Below, in pieces: positions 46,127-55,337 of a stretch of 64,000 nucleotides of DNA. Below the pieces are notes generated by a model that did not search any database, was not told the DNA's origin, and saw only the letters and a list, made by a program, of their open reading frames with translations. Position 1 is the first letter of the stretch; each line of letters opens with the position of its first letter. The stretch comes from a bacterium (GTDB taxonomy: Bacteria > UBA8248). Both the position numbers and the translations under genes were made by a program. The DNA is taken from contig JAVEPB010000057.1 in assembly GCA_030922375.1 (NCBI GenBank), forward strand, positions 1-64,000. The letters run 5' to 3'.

Positions 46127-47848
46127 TTATCGAATGGTGTGTTTAATGCATTCCACCACCGTTCCATCTTCAACCCGGTAGACGATATCAGCGACTTCCA
46201 TGAGTGCGGGTTGGTGAGATATAGCAAAGATAGTCACACTCCCGGACAGTTTGCGCAATGTTTCGCAAATTTCCGCTTCCGTAGATGGATCCAGAGCGGT
46301 TGTCGGCTCATCCAGAATCAACAATTCAGGCTCGCGTATGAGGGCGCGTGCAATGGCAATTCGTTGCCGCTGTCCACCCGACAATTTACCTCCGCGTTCA
46401 CCGGCGGGTGTGTAGAGACCCTCGGGCATAGCCGCGATAAAGTTCCAAGCCCCGGCGGCTCTGAGGGCGGACTCCGCATCCGATGCCTTAAAACCGGGCT
46501 GATTCAACGTCACATTCGCCAGTATGGTGTCGTGAAACAGGATGGTTTCCTGGGGAACATATCCGATTTTCCCGCGCCACGCGTGAAAATCCACATCGGC
46601 CAGCGGAACATCGTCCATCCATACTTCGCCGGAATTCGGGCGGATCAATCCGACGATCAAATCGACGATGGTCGTCTTTCCCGCCCCCGAGGGCCCCACC
46701 ACCGCCGTGAATTTTCCTTTTGGAATGGTCAAATCTATCCCGCCGAGAACCGCATTCTCGCCGTAACGGAAGAACACGTCTTTCAAGGTGATGGAAGACT
46801 GAAGAGCCGGGGGCTTTGTCCCCGTGAAATTCTCCCGCTCCGCTGCCGCCCGATCAATTGCGTCTTTAAGCGAAAGAAACGTCGCTTCGCTTCGGACCAA
46901 ATTTTGGTAGAAATTTTGAAAAGCGGCGATCCGAGTCACCGACCGCTGAAACAGAATCGCCATAAAAATAAATTTTGAAAATGGAAAATTAAAATTATTG
47001 ACGGCGATGAATATGCCGATTGACAGGAAAATCGCCAGCAAAGGCTCCGGCGCGGATATCGACGCCGCCTTGGCGACTACTTCGCGGCTTTGGGCCGATC
47101 GAATTTCCTTAGCTTCTTGTTCGATAAAAGGCCCGAGACTGTCTTCCCTTCCCATCGCCTTGAGCACCTTAAAAGAAATGATGCCGTCGGTTAGTCGCGA
47201 TACGAGAGACTTGAGCGCACTTGTTTGAATATGGCTCATTCGTCTCATCAGCCTGATAAAATACGAGAGAAAAGCAAACATTACGACACCGAAAATCAAG
47301 GCGCCAAGAGTAACGAACCAAGACACCCACAGGGCAATGACTGCATAGACCGTTGCCTGGACCGCCTCGGCGAACATTCTACACATCGCAGTGTAGGTAG
47401 CCGACGCTTTGAGGGCCTCGCTGCTCATGGAATTGGCAAGACTGCCGGTGGATTGGCTTGTAAAATAACTCCACCGCGCTTCCATCAGGGACTTAATCAG
47501 CGAAATGCGCATGTCAGCCGCGAACCCGGCCGCCGCATGGCCGACATGCCGCATGGCGAACAAAGTCAATCCGTTTTTGAGGACAATTCCCCCGACAAAG
47601 AGGGACAAAAGAATATCCAGCCGAACCGGCAAACCGAATATACTAAGAGCGCTGGTGACCATAGCCGATATCCCGGAAGTGTCATTCATTCCCTCGCCAG
47701 AGGAGATATTGAGCACAGGCAATATGGTCATGATCCCGAAACCCTCGGCCACTCCGGCAAGCAGGAGCAATCCAAGCGCCACGGCCGTGCGCCAAGGATA
47801 GGCGGTCACGAGGTAAAGGATTATTTTAACGGTGCTTGAAGGAAGCAT
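46127..47848 (-). CDS. ABC transporter, fused permease and ATP-binding domains
   Basis: The 573-residue protein has six membrane helices (about residues 1-310) followed by an ATPase domain. The Walker A motif is VVGPSGAGKTTIVDLIVG, the Q-loop is YVPQETILFHDT, the signature is LSGGQRQRIAIAR, and Walker B reads LLILDEPTTALDP. It is an exporter of the MsbA/WlaB type that flips lipid-linked glycans or lipids across the inner membrane. The ATG at 47848 is preferred. It sits in the middle of locus C, and may export the glycan assembled here. Confidence 0.92.
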   Translation of the reverse strand: MLPSSTVKIILYLVTAYPWRTAVALGLLLLAGVAEGFGIMTILPVLNISSGEGMNDTSGISAMVTSALSIFGLPVRLDILLSLFVGGIVLKNGLTLFAMRHVGHAAAGFAADMRISLIKSLMEARWSYFTSQSTGSLANSMSSEALKASATYTAMCRMFAEAVQATVYAVIALWVSWFVTLGALIFGVVMFAFLSYFIRLMRRMSHIQTSALKSLVSRLTDGIISFKVLKAMGREDSLGPFIEQEAKEIRSAQSREVVAKAASISAPEPLLAIFLSIGIFIAVNNFNFPFSKFIFMAILFQRSVTRIAAFQNFYQNLVRSEATFLSLKDAIDRAAAERENFTGTKPPALQSSITLKDVFFRYGENAVLGGIDLTIPKGKFTAVVGPSGAGKTTIVDLIVGLIRPNSGEVWMDDVPLADVDFHAWRGKIGYVPQETILFHDTILANVTLNQPGFKASDAESALRAAGAWNFIAAMPEGLYTPAGERGGKLSGGQRQRIAIARALIREPELLILDEPTTALDPSTEAEICETLRKLSGSVTIFAISHQPALMEVADIVYRVEDGTVVECIKHTIR

Positions 47849-47944
47849 CAAAAATCACTTTTCGTTTTTCGGAGCGGGCGTTTTGCGATTTTCATGCGGC
47901 CGCCCGGCCGGGCCGTCCCAATTCTGACGAATTCATGACACACA

Positions 47945-49273
47945 TTACGGGCCGGTCCATTCCATGAGCCCCCTCAAATCCTCGCCGGGGGAGGAGTTCT
48001 CTTTGCCCAAACCTCCAGAACGCTCTTTCAACCCAGTCACGATGGCGCCCCGGGCAGACTCATTTCGAATCAGGTTCAGCATCACCAGGTCATCCATTGT
48101 CCTCATCTCTCCGTTTCCGTACCGAACCAGACGACCCGATTCTTTCACCAGATTTTTCAGGTGCCACAAAATCCTTCGAGACAGCTTTTCATTTACCGGA
48201 CAAAAAAAGGCCGCCGAAAAATAGGGTTCGTATTTTTTCTTTATCAGTTCGACAGCCAATTCATTCCAATACCGGCGAAACAGTAAATCGTCCGAAACAA
48301 CTTCTGAGCACCGCGATAAATACTTCCGCCATCCCGCCGCAAGGGCGGATTCCCTTTTCATGAAATCCACACTTCCATTCATCCGCTCGATCGGCAGTAT
48401 GCATATCCCATCAACTTCGTTGTTCACGAATTCCACCTCGAGGGTGATTCCCCAATCGGTTTTGGGATATTTCCTGCCTTCCCCATAATCGAGGAAAAAA
48501 TTCCCGAGACTGTAAAAAATGTAGCCGCCCTCATACTTCTCCCATCCCTGAGGAACATGGGGGTGGTGTCCCACGACAATATCCGCTCCATGGTTCACGA
48601 TATTCCGCAATTGAATTTTTCGACTCGCCGGGGGCAGTGGAACTCTTTCGATTCCTCCATGCGCCAGGACAATCAATACATCCACTTCTTTTTTAGTATT
48701 GACAACAGCAGATTCCGCCAAGGGATCGGACACCCATGCCGTGCCGGGGTTGTCAGCGTCCGCAACGCCAAATTCCATCTCACACAACGACAAGACACCT
48801 ACCCTGATATTTTGAATGTCAAAAAATACAGGTTTCAACGCTTCTCGAATATTATCGCCGAATCCACAAGTCTTCATTCCCAGCTGTCGACAATAATCCT
48901 GAGTGGCCACCGCACTGTCATACCCATTGTCCATAAAATGGTTGTTCGCCAATCCAACCGCCGAGAAACCCGCCTCCTTCATTACCGACAAAGCCCTCTC
49001 ATCGGTCCCCAAGGAAGGCCCTACTTTTCTTATCCCTTTACTGTCCAACTTTAACGGCGCTTCGAGGTTGACGATTGCTAAATCGCCTTTATTTATTCTA
49101 TCCGCCAATCCTCCGGACAGGATTCCCTGGGATTTCCCGCTCCCTTCCAGGGCATTTCCCCCGGAAGAGGGCCCATAATCACCGGCCGCGAACAGTTTCC
49201 ACCTTGGCTCCGCCCCCGCACCCGCGGAACCGGGTTTGACTACGAACCCTTCGTCATAATCCGACGGTGCCAT
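47945..49273 (-). CDS. CapA-family metallophosphatase-like protein
   Basis: The 442-residue protein has the CapA/PgsA layout: LFAAGDYGPSSGG at the start, GDLAIVNLEAPL, VGLANNHFMDNGYDSAV and VLIVLAHGGIERVPLP, then GADIVVGHHPHVPQGWEKY and GGYIFYSLGNFFLDY. These are the metal-ligand segments of a calcineurin-like fold. CapA is named from poly-gamma-glutamate capsules, but homologues occur in many polysaccharide loci. It has no clear signal peptide. Its start overlaps the asparagine synthase stop by 20 bases. The C-terminal 130 residues have no family assignment. Confidence 0.87.
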   Translation of the reverse strand: MAPSDYDEGFVVKPGSAGAGAEPRWKLFAAGDYGPSSGGNALEGSGKSQGILSGGLADRINKGDLAIVNLEAPLKLDSKGIRKVGPSLGTDERALSVMKEAGFSAVGLANNHFMDNGYDSAVATQDYCRQLGMKTCGFGDNIREALKPVFFDIQNIRVGVLSLCEMEFGVADADNPGTAWVSDPLAESAVVNTKKEVDVLIVLAHGGIERVPLPPASRKIQLRNIVNHGADIVVGHHPHVPQGWEKYEGGYIFYSLGNFFLDYGEGRKYPKTDWGITLEVEFVNNEVDGICILPIERMNGSVDFMKRESALAAGWRKYLSRCSEVVSDDLLFRRYWNELAVELIKKKYEPYFSAAFFCPVNEKLSRRILWHLKNLVKESGRLVRYGNGEMRTMDDLVMLNLIRNESARGAIVTGLKERSGGLGKENSSPGEDLRGLMEWTGP

Positions 49274-51080
49274 TGGGAAGACCTCTCAGCCATGTCTCTA
49301 CATTGATTAACCGGAACAAGGTCTTCCATCCCTTTTTCCGCCCCGCTCTAAAATCATCGACCAATTTTTTAATCCGATCTGAATCCCCGAACGCTTCCAA
49401 GCGACTACCAGGAGAAGTCAGATCGTCAAGATAGCGGCCGAGGAGCTTGGGATTTGACAACCACTCATCGTAGGGAAGCAAAAATCCATTCTTCCGGCGG
49501 TATAGCAGATCGTTCGGTAAATATTTTTCGGCTATTTTTTTTAATATCGGCTTCGGCGTTTTCCCGCCGACGAGAACATTTCTCGGGATTTTGTTCATCA
49601 CACAGGCAAGAGGATAATGGGTGAAAGGTACCCGGGTTTCGACGGAAGCCGCCATCGCCATTTTATCCTGACGCACGAGAAGCGATTCCAGGTAGGCCGA
49701 TTGATCGACCGCGTAAACACGGTCTTGAAAATTATTAAACCGCCCGCTTACCTCTTCTCTAAAACCCGGATTAAGAATCAACCCGGGAAATAACAATTTC
49801 ATATCCGCGATTAATTCGGACGATGAGGAAAACGCCGCCGCCCTAATTCCCGCATAGTAGCGAATTCCGGAAAAAGGCCAAAAATTCGGCCAAAGATCTT
49901 GGGGCAACATGCGGCCGATACGCTCTTTCGCTTTGACGCCCTTCAAAATAATATGACGCTGGTAGCCCCCAAAAAATTCATCGGCCCCTTCCCCGGTCAA
50001 AACCACCTTCGTCACTTTTCGAATCTCATCGCAAAGCAGCATAAGCATAACACATCCACCGTGCGGAACCGGGCCCTCCATATGGAAACACGCCCGCGGC
50101 AATGCGTCGGCGAATGATTCGCCATCGAGGGCAATTTCATGGTGGTCCATTCCGTACCGCCCTACCACCTTTTCCCGGTATACCCCTTCGTCGTAAACCG
50201 AACCGCCCAGGTCAACGCCGAATGTCGTTACATGACCGCCCGTTTCCACCGAAGTCATGGCGGCAACGAGACTCGAATCCACACCGCCGGAGAGTTGGAC
50301 CGCATACCCAACGTCGCTTTGGAGATGAGTCCGAACGGAGGATGAAACGGCATCGATCGATCTTTCGCGGGCATCGCCCTCGGACAAGCTCTCGTCGTAC
50401 TGAAGCGTATCGAGAGGGTCGCAAAACCGCCGCTCGCCGCAGGAACCGGATTTCAGATCAATGGAAAGTATTGTGCCGCCCGGTACTCGTTCTATGCCTT
50501 TCAAGTTACTCAACCGCCCTGCGGCCCAGGCAAAACAGAGCAATTCCGCCAAGGCAACCGGATCCGGGCGGGCCTCGTGAAGACGGGTCAGCGGCCGCAT
50601 TTCGCTCGCCACCGCCACCAGGCTCCCCTTGTGCAGCAAGTATAAAGGCTTGATACCGAACGGGTCGCGGGCGACAACCGCCCGGTTTTTCAAACGATCA
50701 ACAATAGCAAACGCGTACATGCCCTCGAGTTTATCCACCACCTCCTCGCCCCACGCCATGAACCCCTGGAGCAAAACTTCCGTATCGCCGGTGGTCTTGA
50801 ACCGAACGCCCCTTCCTATTAACTCTTCGCGAAGATCGAGGTAATTGTAGATTTCGCCGTTATAAGCGAGCGTGTAACGGCCTGTCGGATCGCTCATTGG
50901 CTGGTCTGCGCCAGCTCGAGGATCCATTATCGCCAGGCGGCGAACAATCAAGACAAATCCGGACTCGTCCACCACGTCGCCCGAGTCCGGCCCCCGATGA
51001 AATAAATCCGAATTTATTTCATCAAGCAATTTTGGATCAAATTTACAACCCGGTTGAAATAGCGCAGCAAATCCACACAT
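49254..51080 (-). CDS. asnB: Asparagine synthase (glutamine-hydrolysing) type amidotransferase
   Basis: The 608-residue protein starts MCGFAALFQPG, with Cys2 as glutaminase nucleophile, and has [35 protein letters not shown] and the synthetase loop [15 protein letters not shown]. Both domains look active. It differs clearly from the AsnB at 25259. It overlaps the CapA-like gene by 20 bases, so the two products should work together, for example amide formation on a carboxylated polymer or sugar. An asparagine-producing role cannot be excluded. Confidence 0.88.
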   Translation of the reverse strand: MCGFAALFQPGCKFDPKLLDEINSDLFHRGPDSGDVVDESGFVLIVRRLAIMDPRAGADQPMSDPTGRYTLAYNGEIYNYLDLREELIGRGVRFKTTGDTEVLLQGFMAWGEEVVDKLEGMYAFAIVDRLKNRAVVARDPFGIKPLYLLHKGSLVAVASEMRPLTRLHEARPDPVALAELLCFAWAAGRLSNLKGIERVPGGTILSIDLKSGSCGERRFCDPLDTLQYDESLSEGDARERSIDAVSSSVRTHLQSDVGYAVQLSGGVDSSLVAAMTSVETGGHVTTFGVDLGGSVYDEGVYREKVVGRYGMDHHEIALDGESFADALPRACFHMEGPVPHGGCVMLMLLCDEIRKVTKVVLTGEGADEFFGGYQRHIILKGVKAKERIGRMLPQDLWPNFWPFSGIRYYAGIRAAAFSSSSELIADMKLLFPGLILNPGFREEVSGRFNNFQDRVYAVDQSAYLESLLVRQDKMAMAASVETRVPFTHYPLACVMNKIPRNVLVGGKTPKPILKKIAEKYLPNDLLYRRKNGFLLPYDEWLSNPKLLGRYLDDLTSPGSRLEAFGDSDRIKKLVDDFRAGRKKGWKTLFRLINVETWLRGLPNGTVGL

Positions 51081-51193
51081 GAGAGGCCCTTCGAAACAAC
51101 CGGCTCAACGTAACGCTATTTTTAATTATTAGAAGAGACACACACCGGAAAAAGGAAAAAGAGAATAACACCCACCGCTGCATCTTAATGCTG

Positions 51194-52849
51194 TCAGTTG
51201 GAATTCAGGGACACTCCAACGTACTCATCCGTAAAAGTCGAGTCGTGGGTCAAATCAAAAGCCTCGCCAATCGCTTTTCGAAGCTCCTCCCAGTCCACAT
51301 GCGCACGGTTGTCTTCCGAAAACCATCCTTTAATCATGCGGCTCCTTCGCTCGATCATTTCCCTCGCGATCGGATCGAATTCTCCCAGCTCAAAATCAAT
51401 ATATACAATCGGCATTTTACTAATCATGGCTCCGCCCAGTGTGGTGGACGTATGGCAATCGAAAACGAGAACATCGGCGGAATACAAAACCTGCTCGAAT
51501 AGCTCCAGATTCGGCGGGACATCCAGCGATTTCTCAAAAGCCGGGCTCAGGCGGCGAATGCTGTCGGGATGCGGCTTGTGCATGACGCCGTATCCGTTTT
51601 GGAGAAGCCATCCAAAAAGCCGCGCCTGCCAGTCCACCGCCACCACGTCGGGCATGAGAAGGCCCCCGTAGCGGGCGTGCTCACCGGGATAATACGTTCC
51701 CACGTACATGACCTGCAATTTTTCCTTGGCGGATTTTTTTTTCGCGTTTCCGGCAAGAGCATATTTTTTTTGAAGCGACGAAAAGTCGAATCTTCTCGCG
51801 GAAGGAGGCAGAGGGACTATTTCCGGAGGCTGCGGCTGGATCAGCAGATCCGGGCGGAGAAATTTTTTCAGGCCCGCGGCCTGACGCGGAGTCGACGTAA
51901 CAAATCTGTCGCAGTTTTCGTACTCCGTCAAGATTTTGTCAAATTCCTTCATATGACCATCGCCCATGGCGTGATCGTGCCCCGTAACGTGCCCGCCGAG
52001 TTCCCGGACTGCACGGCGAAGAAGGCGAGCCCAAAGGAATCCGCCCGTTCCGGTCCAGAGCCGCCGGGGAATGCTGCCGGGCGCCTCAAGAAGACCGCGC
52101 AAACGCATATGGGCCAGAGAGATCGAATCCCTGACCATATCATGCAAATATTTGGCAATAAAATCAGGGAGGTTCAAATCCTCGGCCCGAAAACTCTCTT
52201 CGACCACCTCCACCGCCTCACCGGCCAAAACGGAGGCGGCCCTTTCCACCGAGGGCGGCGTTGAACCGTTTTTTTCGAGCCCGCCAAACCAAAGGTTCAT
52301 CCTGCGAAAGGTGACCGTCTCGGCAATAGCCTGCGCATGCGCTTCGGCCATGGGCTGAACGTTTGTCGAAATAATTTCTTTTTGGAAACTGGGTCCAATG
52401 AGCCTCCGGCGAACGATCCCATTGGAGACGATAAGATCCCGCACAAATCGCGCTGGGGCGCGCAATGTGCTGAGCGGTGGAGGCCCTTTGCGCAGCCATG
52501 CCGGAATATCAATCTTCGGAATATCGGGAGAGCGGTTTTTCACAAACGATGCAACAACGAAACTGTAATCGGAAGGGTTAATTTTCAAACCGCCGCTTTT
52601 CGCCCTGCTGACCAGCAAATAATTGTTGAAGGCTGTGATGGATTCCAACAGAAAATAATGAAGAATGACGGAAAAAGCCCCGGCCACTTCGACATTTTTC
52701 GAAACCGCCCGCCTCCCGACCTGTACGAGGCCCGCCGCCGCCACGTCTCGCATTGAAAAGTGCTCTTTTATTTCCACGGGCCAGCAAAAATTCTTGACGC
52801 CGGTCCCGTCAAGTTCTATCCGGCTCATATCGAGCTCAATCACATTCAT
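51194..52849 (-). CDS. GT-B-like surface polysaccharide protein
   Basis: The 551-residue protein is not a named family to me. Its C-terminal 200 residues contain LQVMYVGTYYPGEHAR, GYGVMHKPHPDSIRRLSP and ADVLVFDCHTSTTLGGAMI, which follow the same order as the capsule-type transferase at 35803 (REHRFNLGRR, then LIVTDNGSTGWEG). This suggests a GT-B or CDP-glycerol-transferase-like fold. The N-terminal half is unassigned. It lies between AsnB and the radical SAM gene, close to the pseudaminic genes, so it is a candidate transferase for a nonulosonic acid. Confidence 0.6.
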   Translation of the reverse strand: MNVIELDMSRIELDGTGVKNFCWPVEIKEHFSMRDVAAAGLVQVGRRAVSKNVEVAGAFSVILHYFLLESITAFNNYLLVSRAKSGGLKINPSDYSFVVASFVKNRSPDIPKIDIPAWLRKGPPPLSTLRAPARFVRDLIVSNGIVRRRLIGPSFQKEIISTNVQPMAEAHAQAIAETVTFRRMNLWFGGLEKNGSTPPSVERAASVLAGEAVEVVEESFRAEDLNLPDFIAKYLHDMVRDSISLAHMRLRGLLEAPGSIPRRLWTGTGGFLWARLLRRAVRELGGHVTGHDHAMGDGHMKEFDKILTEYENCDRFVTSTPRQAAGLKKFLRPDLLIQPQPPEIVPLPPSARRFDFSSLQKKYALAGNAKKKSAKEKLQVMYVGTYYPGEHARYGGLLMPDVVAVDWQARLFGWLLQNGYGVMHKPHPDSIRRLSPAFEKSLDVPPNLELFEQVLYSADVLVFDCHTSTTLGGAMISKMPIVYIDFELGEFDPIAREMIERRSRMIKGWFSEDNRAHVDWEELRKAIGEAFDLTHDSTFTDEYVGVSLNSN

Positions 52850-52950
52850 TGCTCTTACCCCTACCCTCGAGGAAAGTAGTAATATTTAGTGAGTCAAATA
52901 CTGACTTTCACGTGAAAATATTTTTTCCAATTGATTTTCAGTCTGAATTA

Positions 52951-54003
52951 TTATGTCTTCGGGATACCCACCTGAATAACATCCCGGTCGTCTTCCCGAA
53001 GGGCGCCCCAATCGCCGAGCTCGGGGCGAAGCGGAGCAGCCAGATCGTTTGCCCCGTGAATGCAATTTTGACAAAGCGTACCAACCAGATCGCCAGACAG
53101 ATGGCGGCGGCGAAACGAGCGAAAATGCTCCCCAGCCCAAGCCTCTTTAAGGGAAACTTCATTGAGATCCACCATAGCCAACTTGTTCTGATAGTCGTTG
53201 CAACACCCCCTGAGATATCCCTCCCGGGTGATGTTGATCTGATTGAAAGGAATATGGCAGGTGTCGGGAATGGTGGGAGAAATCGGCAAATTGAGCATTT
53301 GGCCGGCTTGGTTGGCGGCCGGGATATAAAAGATTTCGTCAACCAGATGCGTAACAGCTTTTTGGAGCGCCGGCAGGGAGGCGGCGTTCTCCGGGACCTC
53401 GACAAACGACACCGACAACCTGATCTCCTGTGGGCAGGATTTCCGGTACTCACTGACGAACGCTAAATTCTTGAGGGCTTTTTCGAAATGATCCCGGCCA
53501 TGGATTTTCTTGTAGGTTTCCCGATCCCCTCCGTTGATCGAGAATTTAATCGAATGAATTCCCGAATCCATAATGCCCTTGAACCTATTTTCGTCCCCCA
53601 GCGAACCGTTGGTCGAAAAATATATGTAACTGAAACCCAGGTCCCGGCACGTGGCGATGTGATCCTCCAGCTGCTTGCAGGCCAAGGGCTCGCTTCCTCC
53701 GTGCAACCCCACCTCGCGCACCCCGAGTTCATACGCCTGCGCAGCGATATCCTTGAACAATTCCGGGTCAATGACCTGGCTCGGCCGGGTCATCAATGGA
53801 TAGGCGCAAAAAGCGCATTTGTGATTGCAAATATTCGCTACTTCAACAAGCATGGTATTCGGAACCGGAGGAGCTTCGCTTAATACGGCATTTTCAATAG
53901 ATTCCGCATATCGATCCCAAAGCCGGCTGCTTTCCTCGACTTTTTGTCTCTCTTCAATAAGCTTGGGAAGTGCCAGGCGCTTGGGTTTTCCGGAATCGTT
54001 CAT
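52951..54003 (-). CDS. Radical SAM/SPASM-type protein
   Basis: The 350-residue protein has the cluster motif NICNHKCAFCAYPL (cysteines 59, 63 and 66). Glycine-rich GLHGGSEPLACK follows, and a C-terminal cysteine-rich part (CHIPFNQINITREG, GCCNDY, LCQNCIHG) looks like a SPASM or twitch auxiliary cluster site. Such enzymes modify peptides or, in glycan loci, sugars, for example by dehydrogenation or epimerisation. The ATG has a perfect AAAGGAG site. Its first 35 codons and leader are repeated at 55237-55408. The substrate is unknown. Confidence 0.87.
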   Translation of the reverse strand: MNDSGKPKRLALPKLIEERQKVEESSRLWDRYAESIENAVLSEAPPVPNTMLVEVANICNHKCAFCAYPLMTRPSQVIDPELFKDIAAQAYELGVREVGLHGGSEPLACKQLEDHIATCRDLGFSYIYFSTNGSLGDENRFKGIMDSGIHSIKFSINGGDRETYKKIHGRDHFEKALKNLAFVSEYRKSCPQEIRLSVSFVEVPENAASLPALQKAVTHLVDEIFYIPAANQAGQMLNLPISPTIPDTCHIPFNQINITREGYLRGCCNDYQNKLAMVDLNEVSLKEAWAGEHFRSFRRRHLSGDLVGTLCQNCIHGANDLAAPLRPELGDWGALREDDRDVIQVGIPKT

Positions 54004-54075
54004 CCATATCTCCTTTCGGATCCAACCGGTCCGAATAGCGATCAGTTTAGATGTTCATTTCTAAAAATACTTGTT
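53903..54075. repeat. Duplicated leader segment, copy A
   Basis: This covers the first codons, ribosome-binding site, leader hairpin and -10 region of the radical SAM gene. It matches copy B at 55237-55408 colinearly, 1334 bases apart, with no indel from 53903 to 54060 and one single-base gap beyond. The direct repeats bracket the AT-rich methyltransferase gene. Confidence 0.85.
54015..54035 (-). promoter_or_regulatory. Leader hairpin before the radical SAM gene
   Basis: TTCGGA (54015-54020) and TCCGAA (54030-54035) form a six-pair stem directly next to the AAAGGAG ribosome-binding site. The same hairpin is kept in copy B. It could gate translation. Confidence 0.5.
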
Positions 54076-54092
54076 TCACGATAGATGCTCAA
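54064..54092 (-). promoter_or_regulatory. Promoter for the radical SAM gene
   Basis: On the minus strand TTGAGC (54092-54087) and TATTTT (54069-54064) are 17 bases apart, giving a leader of about 54 bases. In copy B the -10 sequence is kept but the -35 is not in register. Confidence 0.4.
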
Positions 54093-54144
54093 TACACGAT
54101 TGTAAACAGCGGCACTAAGGGCAATTATAAATATTTTAGGTACT

Positions 54145-55053
54145 TCATATTTTCTCACCGATGAACTCAAGGTTACCACTGCCGTATAAAATTTTACTAA
54201 TCGGATTCTCCACATGATAATGAAGAGGAGCAAAATATTTTCTGATGTTTTTCCTTTTTACGTAACGGTGCAACCTACGCGTATTGTTAAATTCATGCTT
54301 TCCATACAGACCGATTACATATTTTTCATCAATAGCCAGACGAACTGGTGCCTGGATTCCATTTTGAACGAATACACAGAAATCAAGATCAAATAGGTCT
54401 TTTACGAAAGAAAGGTCAATTTCTTCTCCTGTGAATTTCTTGGCCTCTTGAGTCATAAAAATGGCAACTTTTTCAAAATTATCCGGGTCAATATTATCGA
54501 TTAACTTCTTAAAATCCTCATTATTTCGATAATACATCCTTAATGCAGGAAAGATCGCTTCCTCAAATAACCCACCTACCAGACCAAAAACAGTATAGAG
54601 ATAGCCACCTACCTTCGTAACGCGAGCAAGTTCCGAAAAAGCAATATTCACCTCATCAATGTCATTTGGGTGGAGCATCACGCCGTGACAAGAAACGAAA
54701 TCAAAATAATTGTCTTCAAATGGGAGATCGAGAACACTACCAGTGGAAAATTTAACATCTTTTAGTGGTATGTCGAAATTTTCTAGGCTTTCTTGAGCCA
54801 CTTGAATAAAATCGGTGCCGATATCAACTCCGTGGAGTTTTCTCGCCCCGAAACGCCAGAGAGGTATTAACAACTTCGCTGTATCACCACAACCTGCATC
54901 CAGAACCCGTTTCCCCTTGAAGTAATCTGCACCGAGTCCAAAATAGTCCAGTGTAAACATATTAATGAATCTTTCCATTGCAACACGATCTTGAATGATT
55001 CTCTGATGCTGTTTGTGAAAAATCTCACGCGTTTCTTTAGAGTAATCAACCAT
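54145..55053 (-). CDS. AT-rich class I SAM-dependent methyltransferase
   Basis: The product is about 302 residues from an ATG at 55053, which has a GGGAG site. An upstream ATG at 55080 would add nine residues but has no such site. Motif I is VLDAGCGDTAKLLIP, then LHGVDIGTDFIQVA, FVSCHGVMLHPNDIDE and VTKVGGYLYTVFG. The gene is clearly richer in A and T than those around it and is bracketed by a direct duplication of the radical SAM leader, so it looks like a recent arrival. Its substrate is unknown. Confidence 0.82.
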   Translation of the reverse strand: MVDYSKETREIFHKQHQRIIQDRVAMERFINMFTLDYFGLGADYFKGKRVLDAGCGDTAKLLIPLWRFGARKLHGVDIGTDFIQVAQESLENFDIPLKDVKFSTGSVLDLPFEDNYFDFVSCHGVMLHPNDIDEVNIAFSELARVTKVGGYLYTVFGLVGGLFEEAIFPALRMYYRNNEDFKKLIDNIDPDNFEKVAIFMTQEAKKFTGEEIDLSFVKDLFDLDFCVFVQNGIQAPVRLAIDEKYVIGLYGKHEFNNTRRLHRYVKRKNIRKYFAPLHYHVENPISKILYGSGNLEFIGEKI

Positions 55054-55199
55054 GGTTTCTCCCATAATAAAATAGAACATTAAACCGGCTTTCCCCAGAT
55101 GGCCTCTTGGATAACGAAAATCTATAAAATCACTCTCATGAAGAACTCAAAAATCGCCCCTCTGCCAATCATACGCCCCACCAATGACCGTGAGACCCG

Positions 55200-55337
55200 T
55201 CAGGGAGCGCATTTTGAGGCCCAGGCAATTCTAGACTCCGCATATCGATCCCAAAGCTGGCCGCTTTCTTCGACTTTTTGTCTCTCTTCCAGCAGCTTGT
55301 TAAGCTTCAAGCGCTCGGCATTACGAGAATCGTTCAT
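55200..55337 (-). pseudogene. Truncated copy of the radical SAM gene start
   Basis: A 45-codon frame starts with the duplicated leader and reads MNDSRNAERLKLNKLLEERQ, then KVEESGQLWDRYAES, closely matching the first 35 residues of the protein at 52951-54003. After that it has an unrelated tail and a TGA. The radical SAM domain is absent. It is most simply a decayed or chimeric copy left by recombination, though it keeps a perfect AAAGGAG site and could still be translated. Confidence 0.75.

Noticed and set aside
47902-47913. GCCCGGCCGGGC palindrome as a terminator
   Set aside because: It is a perfect 12-base palindrome between the CapA and ABC transporter genes, but it leaves no usable loop and has no T-run.
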